Counted from the first letter of the stretch, positions 1-9,481 are shown. The stretch is DNA of 64,000 bases from Mycolicibacterium madagascariense (GCF_010729665.1 NZ_AP022611.1:62001-126000), one strand, 5' to 3'. Notes: a model not told the origin generated them from the sequence alone. Program-made: numbers and translations.

Positions 1-989
1 ACCGGATGGTCAAGGAACTCCGCGACGGTGTTGACCCCTGCGTAGGCCACTCGCGCCGCGGTGAGCAAGGACTCGAGGTGACCACTGTCGTGTTCGGCGA
101 GGGCTGCCGAGACGATTGCGTTGAGCTCGTCTCGGTGCGCGACGCGCTGAGAGTTGGAGACGAACCGCGGATCGGTGGCGAGCGCGGGCCACGCCAACAC
201 GTGATCGCAGAACCTCGCCCATTCGGGCTCGTTCTGGATCGCGAACAAAATGGTGTGACCGTCGGATGCCTGGTAGGGGCCGTACGGGGCGATCGTGGCG
301 TGCTGCGCTCCGAACCGCCCCGGCTGCCGACCGGCGCCTGCGGTGTAGTGCGCGGGCTGGCCCACCCATTCTGCGAGGGCCTCGAACAAGGACACCTCGA
401 TGGAGGCGCCCTCACCGGTCACCTCACGCCGGTACAACGCCGCCAGTGTGGCGCTAAAGGCGTACATGCCCGCGGCGATGTCGGCAACGGACACTCCCAC
501 CTTGGCGACGTCGTCCCCGGTGCCGGTCAATGAGACGAGCCCGGTCTCGCATTGCACTAGTAGGTCATAGGCCTTGCGGTCGGCCCACGGTCCGTCGCTG
601 CCCCATCCGGTGATGCTCACGACGATCTTGCGGGGGTCTCGTCCGCGGATGGCCGCCGCCGATAGACCTAGCCGGTCGGCTGCGCCCGGCCCGAGGTTCT
701 GCACCACGACGTCCGCGTGCTCGACGAGACGTGGGAGCATCGCGCGACCGAGGTCTGACTTCAGGTCCACGGCCACCGACTCCTTCGAGCGGTTGAGCCA
801 GACGAAGTAGCTCGACAATCCTGCGACTGACTCGTCGTACTGGCGGGCGAAGTCTCCGGTTCCGGGCCGTTCCACCTTGATCACCCGGGCCCCGAGATCA
901 GCCAACTGGCGGGTGGCGAACGGAGCAGCCACGGCATGCTCCAACGACAACACCGAGACACCGGTTAGTGGGTGCAAGTGGTCCTCCAT
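1..989 (-). CDS. CaiB/BaiF-family CoA-transferase, 3' end cut by window edge
   Basis: Class III CoA-transferase, which would move CoA between acyl-CoA and a free acid in carboxylate degradation. The reading frame runs from ATG at 989 leftward without a stop to position 1, so about 329 residues of a roughly 380-residue family are visible. The N-terminus (MEDHLHPLTGVSVLSLEHAV) leads into the usual 'APFATRQLADLGARVIKVE' region. About residue 90-100 is a GP/RNPRKI-like segment, then KAYDLLVQCETG, where the Asp is at the position of the catalytic Asp of the family. It is divergent from the amidohydrolase at 1334 across a 344-bp spacer. No strong ribosome-binding site is seen before the ATG. The substrate is unknown. 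Family assignment is firm; the exact role is inferred. Confidence 0.85.
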   Translation of the reverse strand, partial: MEDHLHPLTGVSVLSLEHAVAAPFATRQLADLGARVIKVERPGTGDFARQYDESVAGLSSYFVWLNRSKESVAVDLKSDLGRAMLPRLVEHADVVVQNLGPGAADRLGLSAAAIRGRDPRKIVVSITGWGSDGPWADRKAYDLLVQCETGLVSLTGTGDDVAKVGVSVADIAAGMYAFSATLAALYRREVTGEGASIEVSLFEALAEWVGQPAHYTAGAGRQPGRFGAQHATIAPYGPYQASDGHTILFAIQNEPEWARFCDHVLAWPALATDPRFVSNSQRVAHRDELNAIVSAALAEHDSGHLESLLTAARVAYAGVNTVAEFLDHP

Positions 990-1333
990 GTCAGGTCAGC
1001 GACCTGCCAAGACTACGCGCCAATCATGTTCCATCACAACTTACCGTTACCACGGATGCAGCCATGCGCGGCAGGCGCAGCCTACCGCCACGCAGCCCCC
1101 TGGCCGCCAACGGTCAGGGGTTTTGGTCGTCATTGAGAGCCGAAATACCCATCGCGGGAATGTGATTGGGGTAGACAATCTACGACAGGATGTGCGACCT
1201 CGACGGCTCGGGATCGTGCACTATGCGGCCGTCCTCCATAGTAGGTGCATAGTGGTCTTCGAGTGACTTTCAACACCAGTGAGTAGCGTCCCCCGTGACA
1301 GCGGCGGGCGCGGCAGCGCATCGGAGGTTCAAC
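990..1333. promoter_or_regulatory. Divergent intergenic region with an inverted repeat
   Basis: No gene is supported here. The region separates the CoA-transferase (-) from the amidohydrolase (+), so it should hold both promoters. It contains a perfect 8-bp inverted repeat, CACTATGC at 1219-1226 and GCATAGTG at 1247-1254. CATAGT is also repeated at 1237 and 1249. These are candidate operator elements. The 16-bp palindrome of the right-hand block is not present. Confidence 0.35.
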
Positions 1334-3061
1334 GTGGCGGCATCGGCAGACTTCGACCTCGTCGTACGCGGGGGCACCGTCTACGACGGCACCGGCGCCA
1401 CGGGCGTAACCGGCGACGTCGCCGTGCGTGACGGCGTCATCGTCGCAGTCGGACGGGTCCCGGGGCGGGGCACGGAGGAGATCGACGCGCGCGGGCGTCT
1501 GGTGACGCCCGGGTTCGTGGACGTCCACACCCACTACGACGGCCAGGTCGTGTGGTCGGACCGTTTGACACCGTCGTCGTGGCACGGCGTGACGACGGCG
1601 GTGATGGGAAACTGCGGTGTCGGTTTTGCTCCGTGCCGCCCGGAGGACAGAGATGCCCTGGTGGCCCTGATGGAGGGCGTCGAGGACATTCCGGCGGCCG
1701 TGATGCACGAAGGGCTGCCCTGGCAGTGGGAGACCTTCGAGGAATATCTGGACGTGGTCGCCGGCACTCCACGGGACATCGACGTGTGTGCCTTGGTGCC
1801 GCACGCCCCGATCCGGGTGTTCGTCATGGGGGAGCGCGCATTACGCCTGGAGCCCGCCACCGCCGCCGACGTCGAGCAGATGCGGTCGATCGTCGCCGAG
1901 GCGGTCCGGGCGGGCGCGTTCGGTGTGTCGACGTCGCGGACGGTCGCGCACAGGAATCGCGCCGGTGATCTGACGCCCACCCTGCTGGCCCGGGAGTCGG
2001 AGATCGTCGGACTGACTCAGGGATTGGCCGACGCCGGCCGCGGGGTGTTCGAAGTGGTGGGGGAGTTGAGCGACGCCGAAGTCGTCGGCGAGTTCGAGAT
2101 GATTCGTCGGGCGCTTCGACGATCGGGCCGGCCAGGGCTGTTCAGCTTGCTGCAGAGTGGTTCACAGCCCGACAAGGACAAGTGGCGCGAGCTGATGGCG
2201 TTCGCCGACGACGCCATCGCCGAGGGTGTCTCGCTACGGCCCGTGGTGGCCCCACGGTCGATCAGCCTGCTCCTGGGACTGGAAGGAAGCCAGCACCCGT
2301 TCTCGGGCACGGAGACCTACGCCGACATGGCGCATCTCGGCCTGCCCGACCGGCTAACGGCCTTGCGCGATCCCGACGTCCGGGCGAGGATCCTGCAGGA
2401 GGACCCTACCGAATACAGCACGTTCCCGTTGATGAGTCGCATCTCGTATTCGAACATGTTCAGATTCGGTGATCCGCCCAATTACGTTCCTGCACAGTCG
2501 GAATCATTGGCGGCCATCGCCGGCAGGCAAGGACGAACACCGGCGGAGGTGGCCTACGACGTCTTGCTCGAACGCGACGGGATGGGCTTCATCTACGTAC
2601 CGTTCGCCAACTTCGCCTCGGGTGACCTGTCGGTCTGCGAGGAGATGCTGTCCAACCCCAACGCCATCATGGGGCTCGGTGACGGAGGGGCTCACGTGGG
2701 GTTCATCCTCGACGCCGGCTTTCCGACGTGGTTGCTGACCTACTGGGTCCGCGACCAACGCCGGTTCTCCGTGGCCGAGGGGGTTCGCCGCCTCACATCC
2801 GACACCGCCGACAGCGTCGGGCTGACCGATCGGGGGCGGATCGCGGTGGGCCTGCGCGCCGACCTCAACGTGATCGACCTCGACGCCTTGACCTTCAGTG
2901 GTCCGTTCGTGGGGTACGACCTGCCGGCAGGGGGGAAACGTCTGCTGCAGACGGCGACCGGGTACGTGGCGACGATCGTGGCCGGCGAGATCACTTATCG
3001 CGACGGGGTCGCCACCGGGGCCCGGCCCGGCCGGCTGGTGCGATCTGGCGAGGTGGGCTGA
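1334..3061 (+). CDS. N-acyl-D-amino-acid deacylase-like amidohydrolase
   Basis: Amidohydrolase superfamily, D-aminoacylase-like (amidohydrolase 3) branch; such enzymes hydrolyse amide or cyclic amide bonds with a mononuclear or binuclear metal site. I chose GTG at 1334 because GGAGG at 1323-1327 sits six bases upstream and the protein then begins just before the typical FDLVVRGGTVYDGTG opening. A GTG at 1295 in the same frame would add 13 residues without a good ribosome-binding site. About residue 65 is the metal motif HTHYDGQ, followed by GVTTAVMGNCGVGF, and near the C-terminus GDGGAHVGF supplies the late Asp/His. Length 575 aa is normal. It abuts the esterase at 3062 with no gap, so the two are probably translated together. 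The substrate is unknown. Confidence 0.85.
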   Translation: MAASADFDLVVRGGTVYDGTGATGVTGDVAVRDGVIVAVGRVPGRGTEEIDARGRLVTPGFVDVHTHYDGQVVWSDRLTPSSWHGVTTAVMGNCGVGFAPCRPEDRDALVALMEGVEDIPAAVMHEGLPWQWETFEEYLDVVAGTPRDIDVCALVPHAPIRVFVMGERALRLEPATAADVEQMRSIVAEAVRAGAFGVSTSRTVAHRNRAGDLTPTLLARESEIVGLTQGLADAGRGVFEVVGELSDAEVVGEFEMIRRALRRSGRPGLFSLLQSGSQPDKDKWRELMAFADDAIAEGVSLRPVVAPRSISLLLGLEGSQHPFSGTETYADMAHLGLPDRLTALRDPDVRARILQEDPTEYSTFPLMSRISYSNMFRFGDPPNYVPAQSESLAAIAGRQGRTPAEVAYDVLLERDGMGFIYVPFANFASGDLSVCEEMLSNPNAIMGLGDGGAHVGFILDAGFPTWLLTYWVRDQRRFSVAEGVRRLTSDTADSVGLTDRGRIAVGLRADLNVIDLDALTFSGPFVGYDLPAGGKRLLQTATGYVATIVAGEITYRDGVATGARPGRLVRSGEVG

Positions 3062-4540
3062 ATGGACGTCGTCGAGGTCGCGCAGGGCCGCATTCGTGGG
3101 GCGTGCGTCGACGGGGTGTGGTCGTTCAAGGGCATCCCCTACGCCGCACCCCCGGTGGGCCCGTTGAGGTTCGCCCGGCCGCATCCGGCCCCGACCCACG
3201 TCGGGGTCCTCGAGGCGACGACCTACGGGCCCACCGTCGCGGCGCCGCCGCAACGCTCACCCGCACTGGCCGGTCTCATCGCCGATTCGTCCCGCCCCGG
3301 CGGGGACGCGCTCAACTTGAACGTGTGGACCTCCGCTCCCGGCGGGTCTCAGCTACCGGTGCTGGTGTGGATACACGGCGGCGGCTTCCTCACCGGAAGC
3401 GGGTCGACCACCGCCTTCGACGGCAGCGGGTTCGCGCGAAACGGCGTAATCGTGGTGACGATCAATTACCGACTCGGAGTCGAGGGGTTCCTGTGGCTCG
3501 ACGGCGCGGTGCCCAACCGCGGTCTGCTCGATCAAGTCGCGGCGTTGACCTGGGTGAAGGAGAACATCGCCGCCTTTGGTGGCGACCCCGAGTCGATCAC
3601 CGTGGCCGGAGAGTCCGCAGGTGCGATGAGCGTGCTGACCCTGGCGACGATGCCGGCGGCGAAGGGGCTGTTCAGGCGGGCCATTGCGCAAAGCGGCGAC
3701 GGCCACCACGTGCACTCGGTGGGCGATGCGCAGCTCATGACGCTCGAGCTGAGCGCACGGCTGGGGGTGCCTCCGACCCCGCGGGGCATCGAGGGAGTCA
3801 ACCTGGCCGACCTGCATCGGGTGACCAACGACGTGGTCACCCGGGTGACCAGCGGCACCGAGCCGCGCTTCCGCGCATTTCGTCGCCTCGCTTTCCAACC
3901 CGTCGTCGACGGGGAGATCCTCACCGCGCACCCGGTCACCGCGGCGCGAGCGGGCGCCACCAACGGCATGGAGCTGCTCATCGGGACCAACGCCGACGAA
4001 TACGGCTTGTTCACCGCACCCACCGGGCTGGGCGACCGGATGACTGCTGACATGCTGCGCAGCAGTGTGGACAGACTGGTCGACGACGACCCGCTCGGTC
4101 TGATCGCGCGGTACCGCGCGGAGATGCCCACCGCAAGCGCAGCGCAGCTGTTCGTGGCCATCCAGTCGGACTGGTTCTGCAGGGTACCCACAGTGCTGTA
4201 CGCAGACGCGAGACGAGACGCCGGTGCGGACTGCTTCATGTACGAATTCACTTGGCGGCCAACCACTTTCGGAGGTCACCTGGGTGCTTGCCACACCCTT
4301 GAAATCCCCTTCGTGTTCGACACCTTGAAGGATCCGTGGGGCGGTGCGCTCCGCGGGCGAGACGCACCCCAAGAATTGGCCGACCAGATGCACACTGCCT
4401 GGACGAGCTTCGTGACGCGCGGGCACCCCGGGTGGGAACCCTACGGCGCGGCACGACGGGTACGGCAGTTCGACCTGCCTGGCGCCGTCGTCACCGACCC
4501 GCACCCGTGGCGACGCGCGGCCTGGGAGGGCCGCATCTGA
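3062..4540 (+). CDS. Type B carboxylesterase/lipase
   Basis: Alpha/beta-hydrolase of the carboxylesterase type B family, predicted to hydrolyse carboxylic esters. The oxyanion loop HGGGF is at residues 105-109, the nucleophile Ser185 lies in GESAGA, the acid is probably the Glu of NADEYGLF (about residue 318), and the His is in GACHTLEIPF near residue 405. The motif FGGDPESITVAGESAG is diagnostic. Length 492 aa is usual. No signal peptide is evident, so it is likely cytoplasmic. Its ATG directly follows the TGA of the amidohydrolase, which indicates one operon that could open amide and ester bonds of an imported compound. It is convergent with the reductase at 5546. Confidence 0.9.
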   Translation: MDVVEVAQGRIRGACVDGVWSFKGIPYAAPPVGPLRFARPHPAPTHVGVLEATTYGPTVAAPPQRSPALAGLIADSSRPGGDALNLNVWTSAPGGSQLPVLVWIHGGGFLTGSGSTTAFDGSGFARNGVIVVTINYRLGVEGFLWLDGAVPNRGLLDQVAALTWVKENIAAFGGDPESITVAGESAGAMSVLTLATMPAAKGLFRRAIAQSGDGHHVHSVGDAQLMTLELSARLGVPPTPRGIEGVNLADLHRVTNDVVTRVTSGTEPRFRAFRRLAFQPVVDGEILTAHPVTAARAGATNGMELLIGTNADEYGLFTAPTGLGDRMTADMLRSSVDRLVDDDPLGLIARYRAEMPTASAAQLFVAIQSDWFCRVPTVLYADARRDAGADCFMYEFTWRPTTFGGHLGACHTLEIPFVFDTLKDPWGGALRGRDAPQELADQMHTAWTSFVTRGHPGWEPYGAARRVRQFDLPGAVVTDPHPWRRAAWEGRI

Positions 4541-4574
4541 CACGCGGTGTCGCGCAGCATGGGTCGTCCTACGG

Positions 4575-5546
4575 TCAGAGTTCCAAGACCAGCCGCGCCG
4601 AGCGGGAACGGGACACGCACACCAGCATGGTCTCGTTGCTCGCCTGCTCCTCTTCGCTGAGGACGGAGTCGCGGTGGTCGGGTTGACCGTTCAAGACCAC
4701 GGTTTCACACGAGCCGCACGTACCGTCGCGGCACGAACTGGCCACCGGAACGTCGTGGTCGTCGAGCACGTCGAGGATGGACCGGTCTGCGGGGATGGAT
4801 AGGACGTCACCGGTGACGGCGAGTTCGACTTCGAACGCCTCGTTCTGAGCGCCGACGACGGCCTTGGCCGTGAAACGCTCGATGTGCAACGCGCCCTTGG
4901 GCCATGTTGCGCACTTGGCCTCCACTGCGTCCAGCAGAGGTTCGGGCCCGCAGCAGTAGACCACGGTGTCGGGGTCCGGTGAGCCCAGCAGCGCGGCTAG
5001 GTCGATGAGGCCGGCCTCGTCCTGCGGGATGAACGTGGTGCGGTGGTCGCCGAACCGGGCAGCGAGTTCGTCGCGGAACGCCATGGTGTTGCGAGACCGT
5101 CCGCCGTAATGCAACTCCCACTCGATGCCGGCGTCGGTGGCGGCGGCCATCATGGGAATCAGCGGTGTGATGCCGATGCCTCCGGCGATGAACAACACCT
5201 TCTTGCCAGGGACGAATTTGAAGTGGTTGCGGGGTCCTCGAATCCCCAACTGGTCGCCGGTGCGCAACGAGTGGTGGATGTAGGACGAGCCGCCACGGCT
5301 TTGCGGTTCTAGGAAAACCGCCACGCGGTAAGTCGAGCGGTTGGCGGGGTCGCCGCACAGCGAGTATTGGCGGGTCACGGCGTCGGGTAGTACCAGGTCG
5401 ACATGAGCTCCCGGCGCCCACTCGGGAAGTGCCTCACCCATGGGGTGGGACAGCTCGAGCAGGACGACCTCCGGGGTCAGCACCTCACGTCGAGTGACGT
5501 CCAGGGTCATCTCGACTTCGGCGGTCTCACCACGTAGTCCACTCAT
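4575..5546 (-). CDS. VanB/phthalate-dioxygenase-reductase-type oxidoreductase with 2Fe-2S domain
   Basis: Single-chain flavin/iron-sulfur reductase that would pass electrons from NAD(P)H to a terminal oxygenase. Order of domains: flavin-binding barrel with RQYSLCGD (about residues 58-65), NAD-binding domain with VLFIAGGIGITPL and YCCGPEPLLDAVE, then a C-terminal plant-type ferredoxin whose ligands are C-x4-C-x2-C in SCRDGTCGSC plus the Cys of MLVCVSRS. Length 323 aa matches the PDR family. It is the only obvious electron-transfer reductase in the window. The neighbouring P450s have [3Fe-4S] ferredoxins, so whether it serves them, or an oxygenase elsewhere, is open. The ribosome-binding site before ATG 5546 is weak. 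Confidence 0.88.
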   Translation of the reverse strand: MSGLRGETAEVEMTLDVTRREVLTPEVVLLELSHPMGEALPEWAPGAHVDLVLPDAVTRQYSLCGDPANRSTYRVAVFLEPQSRGGSSYIHHSLRTGDQLGIRGPRNHFKFVPGKKVLFIAGGIGITPLIPMMAAATDAGIEWELHYGGRSRNTMAFRDELAARFGDHRTTFIPQDEAGLIDLAALLGSPDPDTVVYCCGPEPLLDAVEAKCATWPKGALHIERFTAKAVVGAQNEAFEVELAVTGDVLSIPADRSILDVLDDHDVPVASSCRDGTCGSCETVVLNGQPDHRDSVLSEEEQASNETMLVCVSRSRSARLVLEL

Positions 5547-5649
5547 GAGTTAGCTCGTTTTCTGTCGTCTCTATTGTGTTACTAGATTATAGCGGTCGGC
5601 GGCGCAAAGACCAGCCGGGCGCCAGCGGACGCGATCGGATCGCGCTGCC

Positions 5650-6027
5650 CAGGTCAGATGGGTGATCGACCGGCGGCGGCCAATGTTTGTCCAGTGATGA
5701 AGAATGCGTCGTCGGACCAGCATGGTGGCGATGACGCGGGAATCTCCGCCTTCGCCGGCACGGCGACTCGGGCCAAGGGGATGCGGTCCGCCAGTCGTGC
5801 GTCCCTGGGTTGGTCGGAGCCCCGTCGATGATGGGTGTGCGGGCGTGTCCTGGACGGCGCCGTCGAGCGGGTGACAGCGGTCCAACCGGCTGGCGACGAC
5901 GCGGTGAATCTCCCCGGGGACACGCAGATCGCCGTCAAGTGCGAATCCTGACCCCCACGTGCGACGGCCTCCTCGGCGACGTCGCGACCGAGCACCGGTT
6001 CGCGATGACGCTGATCGCCCCGGCATG
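5650..6027 (-). pseudogene. Decayed C-terminal part of an SDR
   Basis: No intact frame exists, but pieces in different minus-strand frames resemble the end of a short-chain dehydrogenase. TAICVSPGRF (near 5930) matches the post-YxxxK 'NAICPG' stretch, RIPLARVA (near 5780) the usual 'RIPLGRVG', and DAFFITGQTLAAAG (near 5690) the typical 'ASFITGQTLxVNGG' terminus. The pieces come in the right order with frameshifts between them. The N-terminal Rossmann half is absent. It lies between the reductase and the flavin monooxygenase and is probably a relic of a former operon gene. The interpretation rests on motif recognition only. Confidence 0.5.
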
Positions 6028-6068
6028 ACCCTGCACGACGCGGTCGCCAGATTGCCCCGTGGGCTGGG

Positions 6069-7907
6069 TCATGCGGGGGCGTCGACCACCGGTTGCGGCT
6101 CGGGGGACTTCTTCACCACGCTGATGTGAGGATCGAGCAGCCCCTCGTCGATGGCCTTGATCATGACGGCGACCGGCTTGGACTGCATGCGGCCGATGCG
6201 CAGCCCGTTGGCGACGAACCACAGCTTCTCATGGCCAGAATGTCGCATCGAGGTGCGGACTTCCCCGCGGGAGTCGATGTTCCAAACCGTGGCGAGGCCG
6301 TCGGTGACCTCGTCGCCCAGGATGGGGCGGACGGATTCACGAACGTTGGTGTACCCGGTACACAAGACGACGATGTCGGCCTGTTCCTCGGTGCCGTCGG
6401 CATACTGCACACCGGTGGCGGTGAATCTGGCGATGTCGCCCTGCTGGATGCGTATCTTGCCTTCGATGATGAGCTTCGACGCGCCCTTGTCGATGTAGTA
6501 GGCGCCACCGGTGGTGGCGATCGGTGTCAACCCGGCGTCGTCGGGGCCCAGCGTGGTGCGGAATCCGGCGGCTTCCAGACCTTGCAACAACTCGGCGTCG
6601 ACGTCGGCCATCTTGCGCGTGACGATCGGCCCCAGCTTGCGGGCCAGTGCCGTGGGGCTGATGCTGGCGAGCAGGTCGGCGTCGTCGATGAGCATGTGGT
6701 CGTGGCCGTAGAAGCTGCCGAATTGAATCGGCACCCCGCGGTTCTGGGAGTAGACGTAGGTCGGGCTGCGCTGCACCATGGTGACGGTGGTCGCGCCGTT
6801 CTCGTAGGCGTCTTGCGCCACGTCGTGACCGCTGGAGCCGCTGCCGACCACCACGACGCGCTTTCCCGTCGCGGTGCGCCCGCCTTGATAGCCACTGGAG
6901 TGCACGATCTGACCGGCGAACTCGGCCATTCCCTCGATGTCGGGCATCTTGGGCAGACCGTTGAGGCCGGTGGCAATGACGAGGTGGTTGGGGTGCAACG
7001 TCCGCGCTTCGCCGTCGCGGTCGAGCTGCACCGTCCACCGGCCGGACTCTTGGTCGTAGACGGCACTGTGCACCGTGGTGCTCGTCCACAAGTTGAGTTC
7101 CATGTTGGTGACGTACTGCTCGAGCCAATCGGCGAGGAAGTCCTTCGAGAGGAACACCGGCCAGCTGGGCGGGAACGGCATGTAGGGGAATTGGACGGCC
7201 CACTTCAGGTCGTGCAACGCCAGTCCGCTGTATCGCAACCGCCAGTTGTCCCCGGCGTTGGCGTAGCGGTCGACGAGTAGCGTCGGCACTCCCAGCCGTT
7301 CCAGATGCGCCGCGAGAAACATTCCGGAGTGACCGGCGCCGATGACCAGCACGCTGGGCTCGGACTGGGTGAAGGCGCGGCGTTCCTCGGCCAGCTCGGT
7401 GGTGCTCTTGCGCTGACCGGCCGGTACGGCGTAGTTGAACTCAGGGAGGTCGACGTCGGCCATCGTGGCAAATCGGAACGGGAACTCCTTCAGCCCAGTC
7501 AGCAGGGTCGAGAGTTGGATCGCCACCCATTGCCCGGCCTCGTTGGCCAGTCGGATGACTCCGCGACCCGTGGCCACGTTAGTGGTGAAGGTGTACATCG
7601 CTTCGATGTAGGTGTCGTTGTGCAGCCGTACCGGATAGTGCTCGTCGAGTTCGACGCTGCCCATGCCGACGTCGGGCAGTGCGGCGGCGAGGACCTCGCC
7701 GATGTCGTCGTGGCCGTGCATGCCGGTCAGATCCCACGTCAGGGCATAGAGATCCCGCCACCACGGGTCCTCGGCCAAGAGGTCGACCACGCCGGCGACG
7801 TTGCCTGCGGAGACGGCGTCGTTGAAGTCGCCGAGCCACGCCAAGGCCACCGCGCGGTAGTCGGTGTCCACGGCCGGGGGCGAGGTGTCCGGTAGGAGTT
7901 GCGTCAT
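6069..7907 (-). CDS. FAD-dependent monooxygenase (FMO/BVMO type) with N-terminal NTF2-like domain
   Basis: Flavoprotein monooxygenase using FAD and NAD(P)H. Residues about 20-140 resemble a SnoaL/NTF2-like fold (DYRAVALAWLGDFNDAVSAG onward). The FAD Rossmann motif is VIGAGHSGMF near residue 187, and the NADPH motif VVVVGSGSSGHD is near residue 355. CTGYTNVRESVRPIL near residue 520 resembles the ATGY-type motif of this group. Length 612 aa is standard for the two-part family. The start at 7907 is preceded by AGGAGG about eleven bases upstream. It is divergent from the P450 at 8276. It could hydroxylate or insert oxygen (Baeyer-Villiger) in a carbonyl intermediate; which of the two cannot be decided by eye. 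Confidence 0.88.
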   Translation of the reverse strand: MTQLLPDTSPPAVDTDYRAVALAWLGDFNDAVSAGNVAGVVDLLAEDPWWRDLYALTWDLTGMHGHDDIGEVLAAALPDVGMGSVELDEHYPVRLHNDTYIEAMYTFTTNVATGRGVIRLANEAGQWVAIQLSTLLTGLKEFPFRFATMADVDLPEFNYAVPAGQRKSTTELAEERRAFTQSEPSVLVIGAGHSGMFLAAHLERLGVPTLLVDRYANAGDNWRLRYSGLALHDLKWAVQFPYMPFPPSWPVFLSKDFLADWLEQYVTNMELNLWTSTTVHSAVYDQESGRWTVQLDRDGEARTLHPNHLVIATGLNGLPKMPDIEGMAEFAGQIVHSSGYQGGRTATGKRVVVVGSGSSGHDVAQDAYENGATTVTMVQRSPTYVYSQNRGVPIQFGSFYGHDHMLIDDADLLASISPTALARKLGPIVTRKMADVDAELLQGLEAAGFRTTLGPDDAGLTPIATTGGAYYIDKGASKLIIEGKIRIQQGDIARFTATGVQYADGTEEQADIVVLCTGYTNVRESVRPILGDEVTDGLATVWNIDSRGEVRTSMRHSGHEKLWFVANGLRIGRMQSKPVAVMIKAIDEGLLDPHISVVKKSPEPQPVVDAPA

Positions 7908-8275
7908 GCTGGGCTGGACCTCCTGGTGAGCGGGATGAACGGCGGATCGACATTGGTGAGCACTGTGGCGAGCACATCGTCACGCTGCCGCACGACGCGG
8001 TGCCCGCGAGCGGCCCGCACGTTGTGTCGTTGGGCGATCCCAAAACGGCCGCCCCTCATCGCAATGATGTTACAGCATGGTAGCAGCGGCGGCGGACGTC
8101 GGACGGACTCGCTGCTAGTTGACGTTGTGGGCTGTAGGTCTCTACAGTCGAACATAGTTGTACGATCATTGCAGCCGGTTCAGTCCCAATTCAGCGAGGT
8201 TGGCGACCTGATCAACCCGCGTACCGGCCATCTCGCCACCCCAGACATGATGCATAGCGAAGGAGAGGGGTTCGG
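7908..8275. promoter_or_regulatory. Divergent intergenic region of FMO and P450 with candidate promoter/operator
   Basis: No gene is seen in these 368 bp. For the rightward P450 a promoter can be drawn as TTGACG (8119-8124), 18 bp, TACAGT (8143-8148). Overlapping its downstream edge is an imperfect palindrome TCGAACA-TAGT-TGTACGA (8148-8165). A similar left half, TCGAACA, occurs upstream of the second P450 at 11438. This is suggestive only. Confidence 0.3.
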
Positions 8276-9481
8276 ATGCCTCCCGGTCAACAGACGCGCA
8301 TCACCGACTTCAGCCATCACGACAGCGCGTTCGCGCGCGACCCGTTCAACACGATCACCCGCCTGCTGACAGACGAGCCAGTGGCGTGGTCTACCAAGCA
8401 CGACGGGTTCTGGGTGGTCAACCGCTTCGACGACGTGACCTCCGCCTTCCGCGACTACCGGACGTTCAGCTCGCAGCGCGGCGCGGCGATTCCGGTGCTG
8501 AACCTCGGCGGTGACCACATTCCGGTCTCCATGGATCCACCCCAGCATGCCCAGTACCGGAAGGTCCTCAACCCCTGGTTCACCGCCGAGGCAATCGCGG
8601 CGCGCGAGGACGGCATCCGCGCCTTCGTGCGCGAGGTGATCGAGCCGCTGGCGAAGGTGGGCGAGTGGGACTTCGTTCCCGACGTCGCCAACGTCGTGCC
8701 TGGATCGGTCATCCTGGGCATCATCGGTTTCGGCGCCCAGCGCCGCGCCGAATTCTTGAGCCGGATGGAACTGGCCATGTCTCATCAGGCGTCGACCGAT
8801 CCAGACACCGTCGAGCAGATCAAGCGCGACAAGGAATGGATCGACAACGAGATCCTCGAACTCATGCGGGCCCGCCGCGCCAAGCCCGAGGGCGACCTGA
8901 TGTCGGTCCTCGCCAACGACCCCCTCGGCGACGGGAACGAGCTCACCGACGAGCAGATGCTCGGCGTGGGCATGCTGTTGGTGCTGGCGGGTTTTCACAC
9001 CACCAGCGCGGCGTTCGCGGCGATGATGGTCCACCTGTCCAAACACCCCGATCAGCGCCAGTGGCTCATCGAAGACTTCGGCCGAATCCCGGCGGCGATC
9101 GAAGAGATCATCCGGGTCTACTCGCCCGCCACGGCGGAGGGCCGATACGTCACCCAGGACGTCGAACTCGGCGGCGAAACGCTCAACGCGGGTGACATGG
9201 TGCTGCTCAACATCGCCGCCGCCAACAAGGATCCCAGCAAATTCGAGGACCCGTTCCACGTCGACTTCCAGCGCGACAATCGTCGGGCCATCTCCTTTGG
9301 CTGGGGCGTGCACCGATGCCTCGGACAGCATCTCGCAAAGGCGATCCTGCGGATCGAGATCGAGACGGTGCTGGAATCGATGCCGGGGTACGTCGTCGAC
9401 TTGGAGAAGACCGTGGTCTCCGACGCCATGGGCATCGGATTCGTTCACGACGCCGTACCTGCGCGACTGGTCCGCCCGTGA
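8276..9481 (+). CDS. Cytochrome P450 (with His in the I-helix acid position)
   Basis: Soluble bacterial class I P450, 401 aa, expected to hydroxylate a hydrophobic substrate using a ferredoxin. The heme ligand Cys is in FGWGVHRCLGQHLA near residue 350, and the ExxR is in EEIIRVYSP (about residue 280). The I-helix oxygen-activation motif reads AGFHTT rather than the usual AGx(D/E)TT, so the conserved acid is replaced by His. The ATG has a good ribosome-binding site (GGAGAGG at about 8262-8268). Its stop overlaps the GTG of the ferredoxin gene at 9478, so the two are coupled. The P450 subfamily is not recognised. Confidence 0.93.
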   Translation: MPPGQQTRITDFSHHDSAFARDPFNTITRLLTDEPVAWSTKHDGFWVVNRFDDVTSAFRDYRTFSSQRGAAIPVLNLGGDHIPVSMDPPQHAQYRKVLNPWFTAEAIAAREDGIRAFVREVIEPLAKVGEWDFVPDVANVVPGSVILGIIGFGAQRRAEFLSRMELAMSHQASTDPDTVEQIKRDKEWIDNEILELMRARRAKPEGDLMSVLANDPLGDGNELTDEQMLGVGMLLVLAGFHTTSAAFAAMMVHLSKHPDQRQWLIEDFGRIPAAIEEIIRVYSPATAEGRYVTQDVELGGETLNAGDMVLLNIAAANKDPSKFEDPFHVDFQRDNRRAISFGWGVHRCLGQHLAKAILRIEIETVLESMPGYVVDLEKTVVSDAMGIGFVHDAVPARLVRP

